This document shows positions 19,352 to 29,270 of a stretch of 64,000 bases of DNA, in pieces. Both the position numbers and the translations under genes were made by a program. Positions within the stretch are counted from its first letter, which is position 1. Each line of letters opens with the position of its first letter. Source of the stretch: Alphaproteobacteria bacterium (GTDB lineage: Bacteria > Pseudomonadota > Alphaproteobacteria > JAQWUY01); NCBI GenBank assembly GCA_029250225.1, contig JAQWUY010000016.1, positions 1-64,000 on the forward strand, given 5' to 3'. A model generated the notes under the pieces. That model ran no database searches, was not told the DNA's origin, and was given only the letters and a program-made list of their open reading frames with translations.

Positions 19352-21820
19352 TTAGTATACATCATCAAGACCAATTGTGCTTTGATCTTTAATTTTTTTG
19401 TTTCTTGTTGTTGGTTCGGTTCCAGGTGCGAATGCTTCTGTTTGTATGTATTTAGTGTTACTATCAGCTTTTAATCCAGTTTGTTTGTCGATTTTTACAA
19501 ATCTTACACCCTCTGGAATTCTAAACGGTATTTTTGGTAAAATACTTTTAGCACGAATAAAGAATTCTTTTATTGTAGGTACTGCAACAGATGCTCCTGT
19601 TTCTTGACGCCACCAATTATATTTTTTGGTTGGAGGTTGGAAACCTAGTTTAGTTGGATTATCAAAACCTAGATATGTGCCAACAACTAAATCAGGGGTT
19701 ACAGCAATAAACCAAGAATCTTTGTTGTCATTTGTCGTACCTGTTTTTCCAGCTATTGGCATATTTAATTTCTTTAATTCTCTACCACTACCATTTTTAA
19801 CAACACCTTCTAGCATTGTAATAATTTGATATGATGGTATTGGGTTTGCTACTTGTTTTCTATTGTTTTGTATTATTGGCATACTTTCACTTATAACAGA
19901 ACAATTATCACATTTTTGTTTGTTATGCCTAAATACAATTTTCCCATACCTGTTTTGTATACGGTCAATTAGACTAGGCTCTATGTATTTTCCACCATTT
20001 ACCAGCATAGAATATGCAGTTGTCATTCTTAATAATGTTGATTCACCAGCACCCAATGCAAAAGATAAATAACTAGGTGGATTATCCATAATATTGAAAT
20101 CGTCAAATGTTTTTGCGACTTTTTCCATATCAACACTTTGTGCTAATCTAACAGTCATAAGGTTTCTTGATTTTTCAAGCCCTGTACGCATTAAACTATA
20201 ACCATAAAACTTCTTAGAAAAGTTTCTTGGCTTCCATTTTTCACCATTTTCTAGTGTTAAAACAAACGGTGCATCTAGCAACATTGTAGCAGGCGTTTTA
20301 CCATTTTCTAGTGCGGTTAAATAAACAAATGGTTTTATTGCTGAACCCGTTTGTCTTTTTGCTTGTGTGGCACGGTTAAATTTACTTGTTTTAAAATCCC
20401 AACCACCAGACATAGCCAGAACTCTTCCCGTGTGTGGGTCCATTACAACCATTGCTCCGTTGATTAATGGAACTTGTGTAAGTTCGTATCTATTTTTATT
20501 TTTTTCAAGTAAAATAACATCACCAACATTTAAAACATCACTCATAACTTTTGGTTTGTTTCCAGCTCGTTTTTTATAATATTTTCTTGCCCATTTGACT
20601 GATGCAAACCCAAGTTTGATTTTTTTATCATTTTTAAATATTACTGTTGCTGAATCACTTCCTATTGTCAGAACTAATGCTTGTTTCCAATTTTCCTGCG
20701 AACCAGCAATAACCTGTATTTTTTTAAATATTTCTATCTGTTTATTTACTTTATATTTACCAAGATTTATTATACTTCCACGATATCCGTGCCTGCGGTC
20801 ATATTTTTTTATACCTGCTTTTAAAGCTTGAGTTGCGATTTTTTGATAATCAGAGTTTAATGTAGTATGGATCGATAATCCGCCACCGTATAAATCGTTG
20901 TCTCCAAATTTTTTATGGACTGTGCGACGAGCCTCTTCTAAAAAGTAATCAGATTCAATAGTTTCTAAATCTTTACCTCTCATTGCATCAAGAGGTAATT
21001 TTTTATTTTTTTCTAAATCTTCTTTACTAATATATCCCTCTTCAAACATTCTTGTTAATACCCAATTACGGCGTATTATTGCTCGTTTTGTTTTTCTAAT
21101 GGGGTGATAGTTATTTGGTGCCTTTGGTAGTGCAGCTAGATATGCTATTTGTGCGTAATTTAATTTAGATGGCGGTAGATTGAAATATCTCATACTAGCG
21201 GCTCCGATTCCATAAGCACCACGACCTAAATATATTTGATTTAGATATAATTCTAGAATTCTTTTTTTACTAAACATTCTTTCAATTCTTAATGCCAATA
21301 TTGCTTCTTTTATTTTTCTTGTGAGAGTTCTTTCATTTGTTAAAAAGAATTGCCTTGTAACTTGTTGCGTAATGGTAGAGGCACCAATAATTCTTTTATT
21401 TTGTATTATTCGCATCACATTATCTACTATTGCACGACTAAGAGCAATTCCATCAACCCCAGCGTGAGAATAGAAATTTTTATCTTCTGTTGCAATAAAT
21501 GCTTGTTGGATTTTCTTTGGTATACTGTCTATGGGTATAAAAACACGGCGTTGACGAGAATACTGTGTCATCAGGCTTCCATCAGCAGAATAAACTCTTG
21601 ATGAAACAGGTGGTTCGTATTCTTTCAATACGGTATAATCTGGTAAATCTCTACCGTATAAAAATACTAATAATGAAAAACCTATTGTGATAGAGAAAAT
21701 GAAAAATAAAGCTATACTTAAAATTCTATTAATCCATTTTTTATTGTATAGTCTTTTGTTGTTTTTGTTATCAACATTAACCATTTTTTCTGGAATTATA
21801 TCATCTGGCTTTTTTTTCAT
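19352..21820 (-). CDS. mrcA: bifunctional penicillin-binding protein 1A
   Basis: This inner-membrane enzyme polymerises and crosslinks peptidoglycan. One membrane helix lies at about 33-53. The GT51 glycosyltransferase domain (about 85-260) has ATEDKNFYSHAGVD, with the catalytic glutamate, and QQVTRQFFL. An OB-like insert follows. The transpeptidase has the active serine in GSAIKPF near 485, an SxN equivalent, and the KTG motif in AGKTGTTNDNKD near 688. At 822 residues it is typical. It lies between amiC and prfB in the order common in Alphaproteobacteria. Confidence 0.95.
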   Translation of the reverse strand: MKKKPDDIIPEKMVNVDNKNNKRLYNKKWINRILSIALFFIFSITIGFSLLVFLYGRDLPDYTVLKEYEPPVSSRVYSADGSLMTQYSRQRRVFIPIDSIPKKIQQAFIATEDKNFYSHAGVDGIALSRAIVDNVMRIIQNKRIIGASTITQQVTRQFFLTNERTLTRKIKEAILALRIERMFSKKRILELYLNQIYLGRGAYGIGAASMRYFNLPPSKLNYAQIAYLAALPKAPNNYHPIRKTKRAIIRRNWVLTRMFEEGYISKEDLEKNKKLPLDAMRGKDLETIESDYFLEEARRTVHKKFGDNDLYGGGLSIHTTLNSDYQKIATQALKAGIKKYDRRHGYRGSIINLGKYKVNKQIEIFKKIQVIAGSQENWKQALVLTIGSDSATVIFKNDKKIKLGFASVKWARKYYKKRAGNKPKVMSDVLNVGDVILLEKNKNRYELTQVPLINGAMVVMDPHTGRVLAMSGGWDFKTSKFNRATQAKRQTGSAIKPFVYLTALENGKTPATMLLDAPFVLTLENGEKWKPRNFSKKFYGYSLMRTGLEKSRNLMTVRLAQSVDMEKVAKTFDDFNIMDNPPSYLSFALGAGESTLLRMTTAYSMLVNGGKYIEPSLIDRIQNRYGKIVFRHNKQKCDNCSVISESMPIIQNNRKQVANPIPSYQIITMLEGVVKNGSGRELKKLNMPIAGKTGTTNDNKDSWFIAVTPDLVVGTYLGFDNPTKLGFQPPTKKYNWWRQETGASVAVPTIKEFFIRAKSILPKIPFRIPEGVRFVKIDKQTGLKADSNTKYIQTEAFAPGTEPTTRNKKIKDQSTIGLDDVY

Positions 21821-21831
21821 TTATTTATCAT

Positions 21832-23034
21832 CTAATTTTGTAATGGATATTTTTCATAATATTGAATTAATGATTTTGTTAATACATTAGCAAACCTTTT
21901 TCGCCAATTTTTGCTATTTAAATTTTTTATATCGTATTTATTAGACATATATCCTGCTTCAATTAATATACTAGGTATATTAGGGGATTTTAATACAGCA
22001 AATCCGGCAAATCTGTGTGGTCTTCTCAACAATTTTATCTTATTATACTTTGCAACTTTAATCAAATAATTTGTTAATTCAGATGCTGAATTCATAACAT
22101 TATTTTGTGTTAAATCAATTAAAATACCTTTTGTGTCATCTTCGTTTTTTAAACTAGAACCACTAATCATTTCATCAAAAGCATTCTCTTTTCTTGCAAG
22201 TTTTGCTGCTTCTCGGTCTGATGCTTTATTTGACAATGTATATATACTCATTCCGCGAACAGAAGATTTTGAGTGTTTGTCAGCGTGAATAGATATGAAA
22301 AAATCTGCTTGTCTTTTTTCAGCTATTCGGTATCTAGTTCTAAGTGGAATATAAATATCACGACTTCTTGTTAATCCTACATTAAATTTCCCAGTAGCTT
22401 TTAATGTTTTATAAACTTCTTGTGCAATTGCTAATGTAACGCGTTTTTCATAATATCCACCAATGCCGATTGCCCCTGCATCTGGTCCACCGTGTCCAGC
22501 ATCAAGAATTATTAAAGGTTTTCCTGATTTTTTAATTGGTTGAGATATTTTGTCGAGTTCTTTTTTCTGTGCAATTTTACTTTTTCTTTCTAGTGAACTC
22601 CATAAATCAGATTTTATTGATTTTTGATTTTTATGCTCATTTTTTGATGCTTTAATAATATCAATAACTAATTTTTTACTATCTTTTTTATATTGTAAAA
22701 CTTTTTTGATTTTTATGGGATATTTTAAATCAATTACCGTACGGCTTACATTTGGACTAAAAGTACCAGTTCGTATAGAACGGATTGCACCTTTTTTATA
22801 CAGAGTTTCCGGAGCTAATTTTGTTTTAAAATCCGTCGTATCAATCACTAATCTATATGGATTTCTAAGATTAAATATATTGTATTGTACATTTTTATTA
22901 AAATCTAGAACAATTCTTGTGGTAATTTTACTAATTCCAACGCGGATATCTTTTAATATGATATCACTTGAAAAGGCCTTGGTGCTTAGTGTAAGGCTTA
23001 GTATAATGATTATTTTACTTATTATTTTTTTCAT
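21832..23034 (-). CDS. amiC: N-acetylmuramoyl-L-alanine amidase (AMIN + Amidase_3)
   Basis: This periplasmic zinc amidase cleaves septal peptidoglycan. A signal peptide (about 1-22, ending SSD) is followed by an AMIN targeting domain (about 25-125), a lysine-rich linker and an Amidase_3 domain (about 170-390) with ILDAGHGGPDAGAIG, IHADKHSKSSVRG and the late glutamate in ILIEAGYMSN. The frame extends upstream to 23088, but the ATG at 23034 begins directly with the signal peptide. That gives 400 residues. Gene symbol is by family resemblance. Confidence 0.92.
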   Translation of the reverse strand: MKKIISKIIIILSLTLSTKAFSSDIILKDIRVGISKITTRIVLDFNKNVQYNIFNLRNPYRLVIDTTDFKTKLAPETLYKKGAIRSIRTGTFSPNVSRTVIDLKYPIKIKKVLQYKKDSKKLVIDIIKASKNEHKNQKSIKSDLWSSLERKSKIAQKKELDKISQPIKKSGKPLIILDAGHGGPDAGAIGIGGYYEKRVTLAIAQEVYKTLKATGKFNVGLTRSRDIYIPLRTRYRIAEKRQADFFISIHADKHSKSSVRGMSIYTLSNKASDREAAKLARKENAFDEMISGSSLKNEDDTKGILIDLTQNNVMNSASELTNYLIKVAKYNKIKLLRRPHRFAGFAVLKSPNIPSILIEAGYMSNKYDIKNLNSKNWRKRFANVLTKSLIQYYEKYPLQN

Positions 23035-23494
23035 AGTATTAAATTTTTTCGATTCTCTGTAATTATAGTTTTGCCAAAATATTGACAATATGTAAATTAT
23101 TTTTTATTTTTGTTGTTATTTTTGCAAATATTATGTAATATTTTCATTGGTACATAAATAAATTTTATTGGGTGGTTAAACCTTGTAATTAAAGGATTTT
23201 TTTCAATCCTAATTGAGTAAGGATAATTAAAGTAAAATTTTTGTATTGTTGGTAAAATTTATAACTTAGGTTATTTAATTTTGGTATAGTGAATATTTTT
23301 GACTTTATATTTTGAAGTCAATACTTGTGTGAATATAAATAATAGGCTAGTTGGAATGACTATTTTTAGAAATTTATCTCTGTTAAAAGAATTATTGTTA
23401 ATATAATTCTGATAATTCATATATTTACTTTTTTCTATACAATTTAATAACTTATTAGTAAGCCCTTAAAATTATTGGGTAATTAGGAGTAATT
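23035..23494. promoter_or_regulatory. long non-coding region between amiC and rne (rne leader)
   Basis: This 460 bp gap contains no ORF of note. A good rightward promoter, TTGACA (23082-23087), 17 nt, TATTTT (23105-23110), would give an rne leader of about 375 nt. A second option is TTGACT (23299-23304) with TACTTG (23322-23327). That -35 is one arm of a perfect 7-bp inverted repeat, TTGACTT (23299-23305) and AAGTCAA (23315-23321). Short hairpins such as AGGATT/AATCCT near 23200 also occur. In E. coli the rne 5' leader mediates autoregulation; the same role here is inference. Confidence 0.5.
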
Positions 23495-25636
23495 ATGGTT
23501 AAAAAAATGTTAATAGACGCAACACACAACGAAGAAACAAGAGTTGTAGTTGTAGAAGGCAATAAAATAGAAGAATATGATTTTGAAACTGAATCAAAAA
23601 AACAATTAAAAGGTAATATTTACTTGGCTAGTGTAACAAGGGTTGAACCATCGTTACAAGCAGCATTTGTTGAATATGGTGGAAATCGTCAAGGATTTCT
23701 TGCATTTAGTGAGATACATCCAGATTATTATCAAATCCCAGCTGAAGATCGTCAACAACTAGAACAAGAGTTGAAACAAGGAGAGGTTCCTGAGACTGAT
23801 GAAGATGAAGCAGATTCTGATATTGAAGATTTAGGTGGCGACGAAGAAGATATTCAAGAAAAAACAAAAAAAACTCGTTCTTACTTCAAACGAAATTATA
23901 AAATTCAAGAAGTTATTAAAAAAAGACAAGTAATATTGATCCAAGTTCTTAAAGAAGAACGAGGAAATAAAGGTGCTGCTCTTACAACATATCTATCAAT
24001 TGCTGGACGCTATTGTGTGTTGATGCCTAATACATCACGAGGTGGTGGTGTAAGTCGTAAAATTACAAATCAGCAAGATCGAAAAAGATTAAAAGATATA
24101 TTAGATTCAATTGATAAACCTGATGATGTTGGGGTTATAATTCGTACTGCTGGTGAAGGTCGTTCGAAACTTGAAATAAAAAGAGATTATCAATATGCAT
24201 TTAATTTATGGGATAAAATTCGTGATTTAACTCTTAAATCAATATCACCTGCACTAATTAACGAAGAGTCTAGTCTGATTCATCGAGCAATTCGTGATAT
24301 TTATAACAAGGATATAGAAGAGGTAATAGTAACAGGTAAAGAAGGATATAAGATAGCTAAGTCATATATGCGTGAACTAACTCCATCACATGCAAAAAAA
24401 GTTATTCAGTATAAAGATGATAACATTCCGTTATTCCAAAGGTATCAAGTTGAAATACAAATTTCACATATTTACGATCACCAAGTTAATTTACCTAGCG
24501 GTGGGTCAATAGTGATAAATCAAACCGAAGCATTAGTTGCTATTGATGTAAACTCTGGTCGTTCTATTAAAGAAAGAAACATTGATGAAACAGCTGTTAA
24601 AACTAATTTAGAGGCAAGTGAAGAGATTGCTCGTCAATTACGACTTCGTGATATGGCAGGATTAGTTGTAATTGATTTTATCGATATGGAAAACAACAGT
24701 TCAAATATTCAAGTAGAAAAAAGATTAAAAGATGCACTTAGGAGTGATAGAGCTAGAATTAAAATCAGTAGAATTTCTAAGTTTGGTTTATTGGAAATGT
24801 CACGACAAAGATTACGAGCTAGTCTTATAGAGGCAACATCTTTTGCTTGTCCAAGTTGTGGAGGCAGTGGTGTGATTCCATCAACTGAGGTTGCATCAAT
24901 GATGGTTCTTCGTAATATAGAAGAAGAAGCATTGCGTCGTCGTTCAAAAATTATTGGAGTTAATGTCCCAACAGATGTTGGTATGTATTTATTAAATAAT
25001 AAAAGACGAGCGATTTCTAATATTGAAAAATCTTTTGAAATTAGTATTTCAATTACATTGGCTGATTATATGGTTGCCCCAAAATATGAAATTACTCGTT
25101 GTGATGAAAATGGTGATCTTATTGTTATAGGTGGCGGAAACGAACACCGTAACGAACACCGTAACGAACACCGTAATGAACACCGTAATGAACACCGTAA
25201 TGAACACCGTAATGAACACCGTAACGAACACCGTAACGAACACCGTAACGAAAACCGTAACGAACACCGTAACGAAAACCGAAATCGTAAAAATCATAAA
25301 AAGAATAATGATACTCAAAATAATAGTATGCAAGGCGATAATTCACAAAATTCTAATGATGCAGAAAAAGAGAATGATAATTCGCATAATAAAAATAAAA
25401 ACCGAAATCGCCGCCGATTTAATAAGAAATTTAAAGATAATAAAGATTTGAATGAAAATTCTGATATTAAAGAAATTGGTATCCAAATTGCAGATAAAAA
25501 AGAGCAATTTAGCAAAGAAGAAGAAGTTGAGAAAAAAGTAGCTAAGAAAAAGCCGACTAAAAAGAAATCAAAGATTAAAAAGTCATTAGCTAAAAAATCG
25601 AAACCAAATAAAAGCGATATAGACGAACAAACATAA
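23495..25636 (+). CDS. rne: ribonuclease E/G family endoribonuclease
   Basis: RNase E is the main mRNA-decay and rRNA-processing endonuclease. The N-terminal catalytic half holds an S1 RNA-binding domain interrupted at about 95-125 by a very acidic insert, a feature I associate with alphaproteobacterial enzymes. The two catalytic aspartates are in VAIDVNSGRS (near 349) and VVIDFIDM (near 389). The zinc link is CPSCGGSG near 453. After about residue 545 the C-terminus is low complexity: twelve NEHR-type tetrapeptides (549-596), then a basic, lysine-rich tail ending at 713. AGGAG precedes the ATG. Confidence 0.95.
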   Translation: MVKKMLIDATHNEETRVVVVEGNKIEEYDFETESKKQLKGNIYLASVTRVEPSLQAAFVEYGGNRQGFLAFSEIHPDYYQIPAEDRQQLEQELKQGEVPETDEDEADSDIEDLGGDEEDIQEKTKKTRSYFKRNYKIQEVIKKRQVILIQVLKEERGNKGAALTTYLSIAGRYCVLMPNTSRGGGVSRKITNQQDRKRLKDILDSIDKPDDVGVIIRTAGEGRSKLEIKRDYQYAFNLWDKIRDLTLKSISPALINEESSLIHRAIRDIYNKDIEEVIVTGKEGYKIAKSYMRELTPSHAKKVIQYKDDNIPLFQRYQVEIQISHIYDHQVNLPSGGSIVINQTEALVAIDVNSGRSIKERNIDETAVKTNLEASEEIARQLRLRDMAGLVVIDFIDMENNSSNIQVEKRLKDALRSDRARIKISRISKFGLLEMSRQRLRASLIEATSFACPSCGGSGVIPSTEVASMMVLRNIEEEALRRRSKIIGVNVPTDVGMYLLNNKRRAISNIEKSFEISISITLADYMVAPKYEITRCDENGDLIVIGGGNEHRNEHRNEHRNEHRNEHRNEHRNEHRNEHRNEHRNENRNEHRNENRNRKNHKKNNDTQNNSMQGDNSQNSNDAEKENDNSHNKNKNRNRRRFNKKFKDNKDLNENSDIKEIGIQIADKKEQFSKEEEVEKKVAKKKPTKKKSKIKKSLAKKSKPNKSDIDEQT
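25139..25282 (+). repeat. 12-bp tandem repeat inside rne (12 units)
   Basis: Twelve in-frame copies of a 12-bp unit, aaYgaacaccgt, encode N-E-H-R (ten copies) or N-E-N-R (units 10 and 12). Units 4-7 all carry aat and the others aac, so variants are clustered, as expected from slippage or unequal exchange. The repeat is richer in GC than its surroundings. Confidence 0.97.
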
Positions 25637-25665
25637 TTTGTATTGTTTAATTAGAGTTAGGTAAA

Positions 25666-26979
25666 ATGAGAATTAAAATTTATATATTTGCTATTTATTT
25701 ATTTATGTCACCTGTTTTTGCAAATGCAGGGATAGTAAGAGATGTAGAGACAGAAAGAGCATTTAAACTATTTAATAAAGATGTAGAAAAATATATGGGT
25801 TATAAAAATGGTGATATTCAACATCGTTTGATAATAAATGATCAATTTAATGCTATGGTAAAAGGCGGTAAGAATGTATTTTATAATTCTGGTCTTATAC
25901 TTAAAATAAAAAATGTTGGTCAATTTATTGCTGTTTCTGCACACGAACTAGCTCATATCAAAAATGGTGATTTAAATAAATTGATGGTAGCAAAAAACAA
26001 GGCCGAGAATTTAAATTCTTATGGAATCGGGATTTCGGTTTTAGGTGGACTTCTTTCAAACTCTACTGATGTTACTATGGGGGGTTCTATGCTTTCTGGA
26101 CAAGTTGCAGGCAGAAGTTTTGTAGGTTATATTCGTGGCCAAGAAAAAGCTGCTGATGCATTGTCGTTGGAGGCTTTTAAAAAATTAAAATATTCACCTA
26201 TAGGTGTCGTTAAAGTACAAGAATTAATGTTAGAGCGAGAAGGCATTGTTTCGAAAAAAGCTGAATATGTCCGTACTCACCCAACTAGTGAAAATAGGTT
26301 AAAAGTTGCTAAGTCAGCATTAGAAAAATCACCTTATAAAAATAACAAATTTCCGAAAAAATTGCGTGATACTTTTTTAAGAGTTCAGGCAAAATTATTT
26401 GGTTACACAAAAGATCGCCGAGAAGTTTATAATAAGTATCCTGTATCAGATAAATCTGATTTAGCTAGGTATGCTAGGGCAATGAATTATTATTCTAATC
26501 AAAAATTTAAACAAGCTATTTTTGAAATAGAACAATTATTGAAAAAAAATCCCGATGATATTTTTTATCAAGAAAATAAAGCTGTATTTTTATCTGCTTT
26601 AGGCAATCATAAAAAAGCTATCAAAATATATGAAAAAATTCTTAAAAAAAATCGTAAAGAGGATATGTTTTGGATAGAATACGGAAGAATATTAATAGAA
26701 GAAGGAAGTAAAGAAAGCTTAAAAGATGCAGAGTACGCTTTGTTAAAGGCAAGATTTTTAAATCCAGATGAATTATATTTATATCGTATTATGATTGGGC
26801 TTTATAGTAAAACCAAACAAGAAGGAAAAAGGTTATTAGCATCTTCTGAATCAATGTTATTACAAGGAAACAAGATGGCATTTGATTTAGCAAAACAAGC
26901 ACAAAAAAAACTAAAGAAAAATTCTCCAGAATATATAAGAGCCGGCGATATAATATCTATGATGAACAATAAAAAATGA
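25666..26979 (+). CDS. M48-family metalloprotease with TPR repeats (BepA-like)
   Basis: A signal peptide (about 1-21, ending ANA) targets it to the periplasm. The M48 peptidase domain has the zinc motif HELAH at 93-97, with the third ligand likely the glutamate in GQEKAADALS near 158. From about 265 to 430 there are helical TPR-type repeats rich in lysine. This domain order matches BepA/YfgC, which handles outer-membrane protein assembly and quality control. At 437 residues it is slightly shorter than E. coli BepA. Its stop overlaps the sfsA start by 4 bp (ATGA). Confidence 0.88.
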   Translation: MRIKIYIFAIYLFMSPVFANAGIVRDVETERAFKLFNKDVEKYMGYKNGDIQHRLIINDQFNAMVKGGKNVFYNSGLILKIKNVGQFIAVSAHELAHIKNGDLNKLMVAKNKAENLNSYGIGISVLGGLLSNSTDVTMGGSMLSGQVAGRSFVGYIRGQEKAADALSLEAFKKLKYSPIGVVKVQELMLEREGIVSKKAEYVRTHPTSENRLKVAKSALEKSPYKNNKFPKKLRDTFLRVQAKLFGYTKDRREVYNKYPVSDKSDLARYARAMNYYSNQKFKQAIFEIEQLLKKNPDDIFYQENKAVFLSALGNHKKAIKIYEKILKKNRKEDMFWIEYGRILIEEGSKESLKDAEYALLKARFLNPDELYLYRIMIGLYSKTKQEGKRLLASSESMLLQGNKMAFDLAKQAQKKLKKNSPEYIRAGDIISMMNNKK

Positions 26980-27680
26980 AGTTTGAAAATAAATTGATAG
27001 AAGGAACCTTAATCAAAAGATATAAAAGGTTTTTAGTTGATGTAGAGTTAAACGATGGAAATGTTGTGACTGCACATTGTGCTAATTCCGGTTCAATGAT
27101 GAGTTTGTTAGAAGATGGTAATAAAGTCTTGCTATCACCAAATACTAACCCAAAAGCAAAACTTGATTGGCGTTGGGAAATAGTAGATGTTGGATCATCA
27201 TTAGTTGGTATTAATACTTCACGACCTAATTATATAGTCGAAGAAGGAATTTTAAATGGCACTATAAAACAGCTTTCAGGTTATGACAATTTAAGGCGAG
27301 AAGTTAAGTATGGTAATAATTCAAGAATTGATATTTTATTAGAAAAAATTATGGAACCGAGTTGTTATGTAGAGGTAAAGAATGCTACTTTGTGTCGTGA
27401 AAAAGGTGTTGTCGAATTTCCAGATGGAGTTACTGCAAGGGGTGCAAAACATTTAGCTGAATTATCAGATATGGTTAAACAAGGTAGTCGTGCGGTGATG
27501 ATATATTTGGTAAATCGTACAGATTGCAAAAAATTTCGTATTGCAAAAGATATCGACAATAATTATTATAATGAATTTTTAAAGGCCATTGATAATGGTG
27601 TAGAAATGTTAGCATATAATGTTAATATCAATAAAAATGAAATATATACTAATAATATAGTTGAAATAGATAAAGGTTAA
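26976..27680 (+). CDS. sfsA: SfsA family protein
   Basis: SfsA proteins have an OB-fold plus a PD-(D/E)xK-like nuclease fold; the E. coli protein binds DNA and influences maltose genes. The sequence shows the family stretch VTAHCANSGSMMSLLEDG (about 29-46), SRIDILLE near 113, CYVEVKNATL near 126, FPDGVTARGAKHLAEL near 143 and MIYLVNRTDC near 171. At 234 residues it is full length. Translation is probably coupled to the upstream protease and it leads into map after 2 bp. Confidence 0.94.
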   Translation: MKFENKLIEGTLIKRYKRFLVDVELNDGNVVTAHCANSGSMMSLLEDGNKVLLSPNTNPKAKLDWRWEIVDVGSSLVGINTSRPNYIVEEGILNGTIKQLSGYDNLRREVKYGNNSRIDILLEKIMEPSCYVEVKNATLCREKGVVEFPDGVTARGAKHLAELSDMVKQGSRAVMIYLVNRTDCKKFRIAKDIDNNYYNEFLKAIDNGVEMLAYNVNINKNEIYTNNIVEIDKG

Positions 27681-27682
27681 AA

Positions 27683-28489
27683 ATGAGTGAACATTTTGAA
27701 GATAAAATAAAAATATATGGGCAAGATGCAATCGAGCCAATGGAAAAAGCCGGAAAGCTAGCTGCGCGAGTTCTTGATTTTATCACTCCTTATGTAAAAG
27801 TAGGTGTATCTACCGGTGAGTTAGATAAAATGATGCACGAATATATAATTGATAATGGTGCTACTCCGGCACCGCTTAATTATCGAGGTTATCCAAAAGC
27901 AACCTGTATTTCGATTAATCATGTAATATGTCACGGAATACCTGATTTTAATCGATTTTTAAAAGCAACTGATATGTTAAATATTGATGTAACTGTTGTC
28001 CTTGATGGTTGGTATGGCGATACTTCACGAATGTTTTATGCCGATGAAAAAAAGGCGCCAGTCAAGGCAAAAAAATTAACAGAAATAACTTATGAATGTT
28101 TATATCGCGGTATTGATATGGTAAAATCAGGTAATACATTCGGTGATATTGGTTATGCAATCCAAAATTATGCTGAAAGTCAGGGCTGTTCAGTTGTAAG
28201 AGATTTTGTTGGACACGGTATAGGGCGTAATTTCCACGAAGCTCCAAATGTGTTTCATTACGGTAAAAAGGGTCAAGGTAAAGAATTAAAAGAGGGTATG
28301 ATTTTTACTATTGAACCTATGATAAATTTAGGTGGATACGAAGCAAAAATACTAGACGATGGTTGGACTGCTGTAACTCGTGATAAATCATTATCAGCAC
28401 AAGCAGAACATACTTTAATGGTTGTTAAAGATGGTTGCAAAATATTTACTGAATCAGAAAAAGGTTTTACTAAGCCACCATATAACTAA
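27683..28489 (+). CDS. map: methionine aminopeptidase type I
   Basis: Map removes the initiator methionine from nascent proteins. The dinuclear metal ligands are visible in order: aspartates in DVTVVLDGWYGDTSRMF (about 104-120), histidine in GHGIGRNFHE near 178, and glutamates in IEPMINLG near 212 and AEHTLMV near 241. At 268 residues it has the standard type Ia length without a zinc-finger extension. It lies within the sfsA-map-radC run, with a 2 bp gap from sfsA and 16 bp to radC. Confidence 0.97.
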   Translation: MSEHFEDKIKIYGQDAIEPMEKAGKLAARVLDFITPYVKVGVSTGELDKMMHEYIIDNGATPAPLNYRGYPKATCISINHVICHGIPDFNRFLKATDMLNIDVTVVLDGWYGDTSRMFYADEKKAPVKAKKLTEITYECLYRGIDMVKSGNTFGDIGYAIQNYAESQGCSVVRDFVGHGIGRNFHEAPNVFHYGKKGQGKELKEGMIFTIEPMINLGGYEAKILDDGWTAVTRDKSLSAQAEHTLMVVKDGCKIFTESEKGFTKPPYN

Positions 28490-28505
28490 TTAATTAGGTT
28501 AAGTC

Positions 28506-29186
28506 ATGTGTGATCAAAATTATTATCAAGGGCATCGTGAAAGATTGCGCCAAAGATTCGTTAAAGATATGGGTGCGTCTATGGCGGATTATGAATTATT
28601 AGAGCTTGTTCTTATGTATTCTATTTCTCGCAAAGATGTAAAACCTATTGCAAAGTCTTTATTAAAAGAATTTGGTAATATATCTGCTGTAATTGGTGTT
28701 GATATCGAAGAATTAATGAAAGTAAAAGGTGTTGGCAAAGAAACCGCTACTTTAATTAAATTGTTGCAAACTATAGCAGGCCTTGCAGCAAAAACTGAAA
28801 TGCGAAAATCTCATATACTATCTACTTGGGATAAATTAATAGAATATTGTACAATTCATATGGCACATAAAAGCATAGAACAATTTCGTGTAATATTCCT
28901 TGATACTCGTAACAGAATTATATGTGACGAAGAACAAACAAAAGGTAGTGTTAATCAAACAAGTATCTATCCGAGAGAAGTTGCAAAAAGAGCATTGTCA
29001 TTAAATGCTACTGCTGTGATATTGGTTCATAATCACCCAAGCGGAGATCCAAAACCATCACAAGCTGATATTGATATGACAAATAAAGTTGATGTAGTTT
29101 TACAATCATTGGATATTAAATTACACGACCATTTAATTATTGGTAAAGAAGATATAATTTCTTTTAAAAGTACGGGTTTATTATAG
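28506..29186 (+). CDS. radC: RadC/DUF2466 family JAMM protein
   Basis: It has an N-terminal helix-hairpin-helix region (about 45-85, with VKGVGKETATLIKLL) and a C-terminal JAMM domain with HNHPSGDPKPSQAD near 178, the metal-binding HxH and late Asp being present. Despite the name, a DNA-repair function has not been upheld for the family, so the cellular role is uncertain. At 226 residues it is full length. It is the last gene in the run starting with the M48 protease. Confidence 0.95.
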   Translation: MCDQNYYQGHRERLRQRFVKDMGASMADYELLELVLMYSISRKDVKPIAKSLLKEFGNISAVIGVDIEELMKVKGVGKETATLIKLLQTIAGLAAKTEMRKSHILSTWDKLIEYCTIHMAHKSIEQFRVIFLDTRNRIICDEEQTKGSVNQTSIYPREVAKRALSLNATAVILVHNHPSGDPKPSQADIDMTNKVDVVLQSLDIKLHDHLIIGKEDIISFKSTGLL

Positions 29187-29270
29187 AACTTTATTTTTAA
29201 TTTTATTTGATATATAATTACATAACCAATCTATGTAAATGACTAAAAATAGATAATTAAGGACTTAATT

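Noticed and set aside
25139-25282. The 12-bp array as a CRISPR
   Set aside because: Units are contiguous with no spacers and the array is in-frame coding.
25049-25451. Open frames of 73-106 codons on both strands across the rne repeat
   Set aside because: The 12-bp repeat has no stop in any frame, so these are by-products; their translations are simple repeats such as NTVT.
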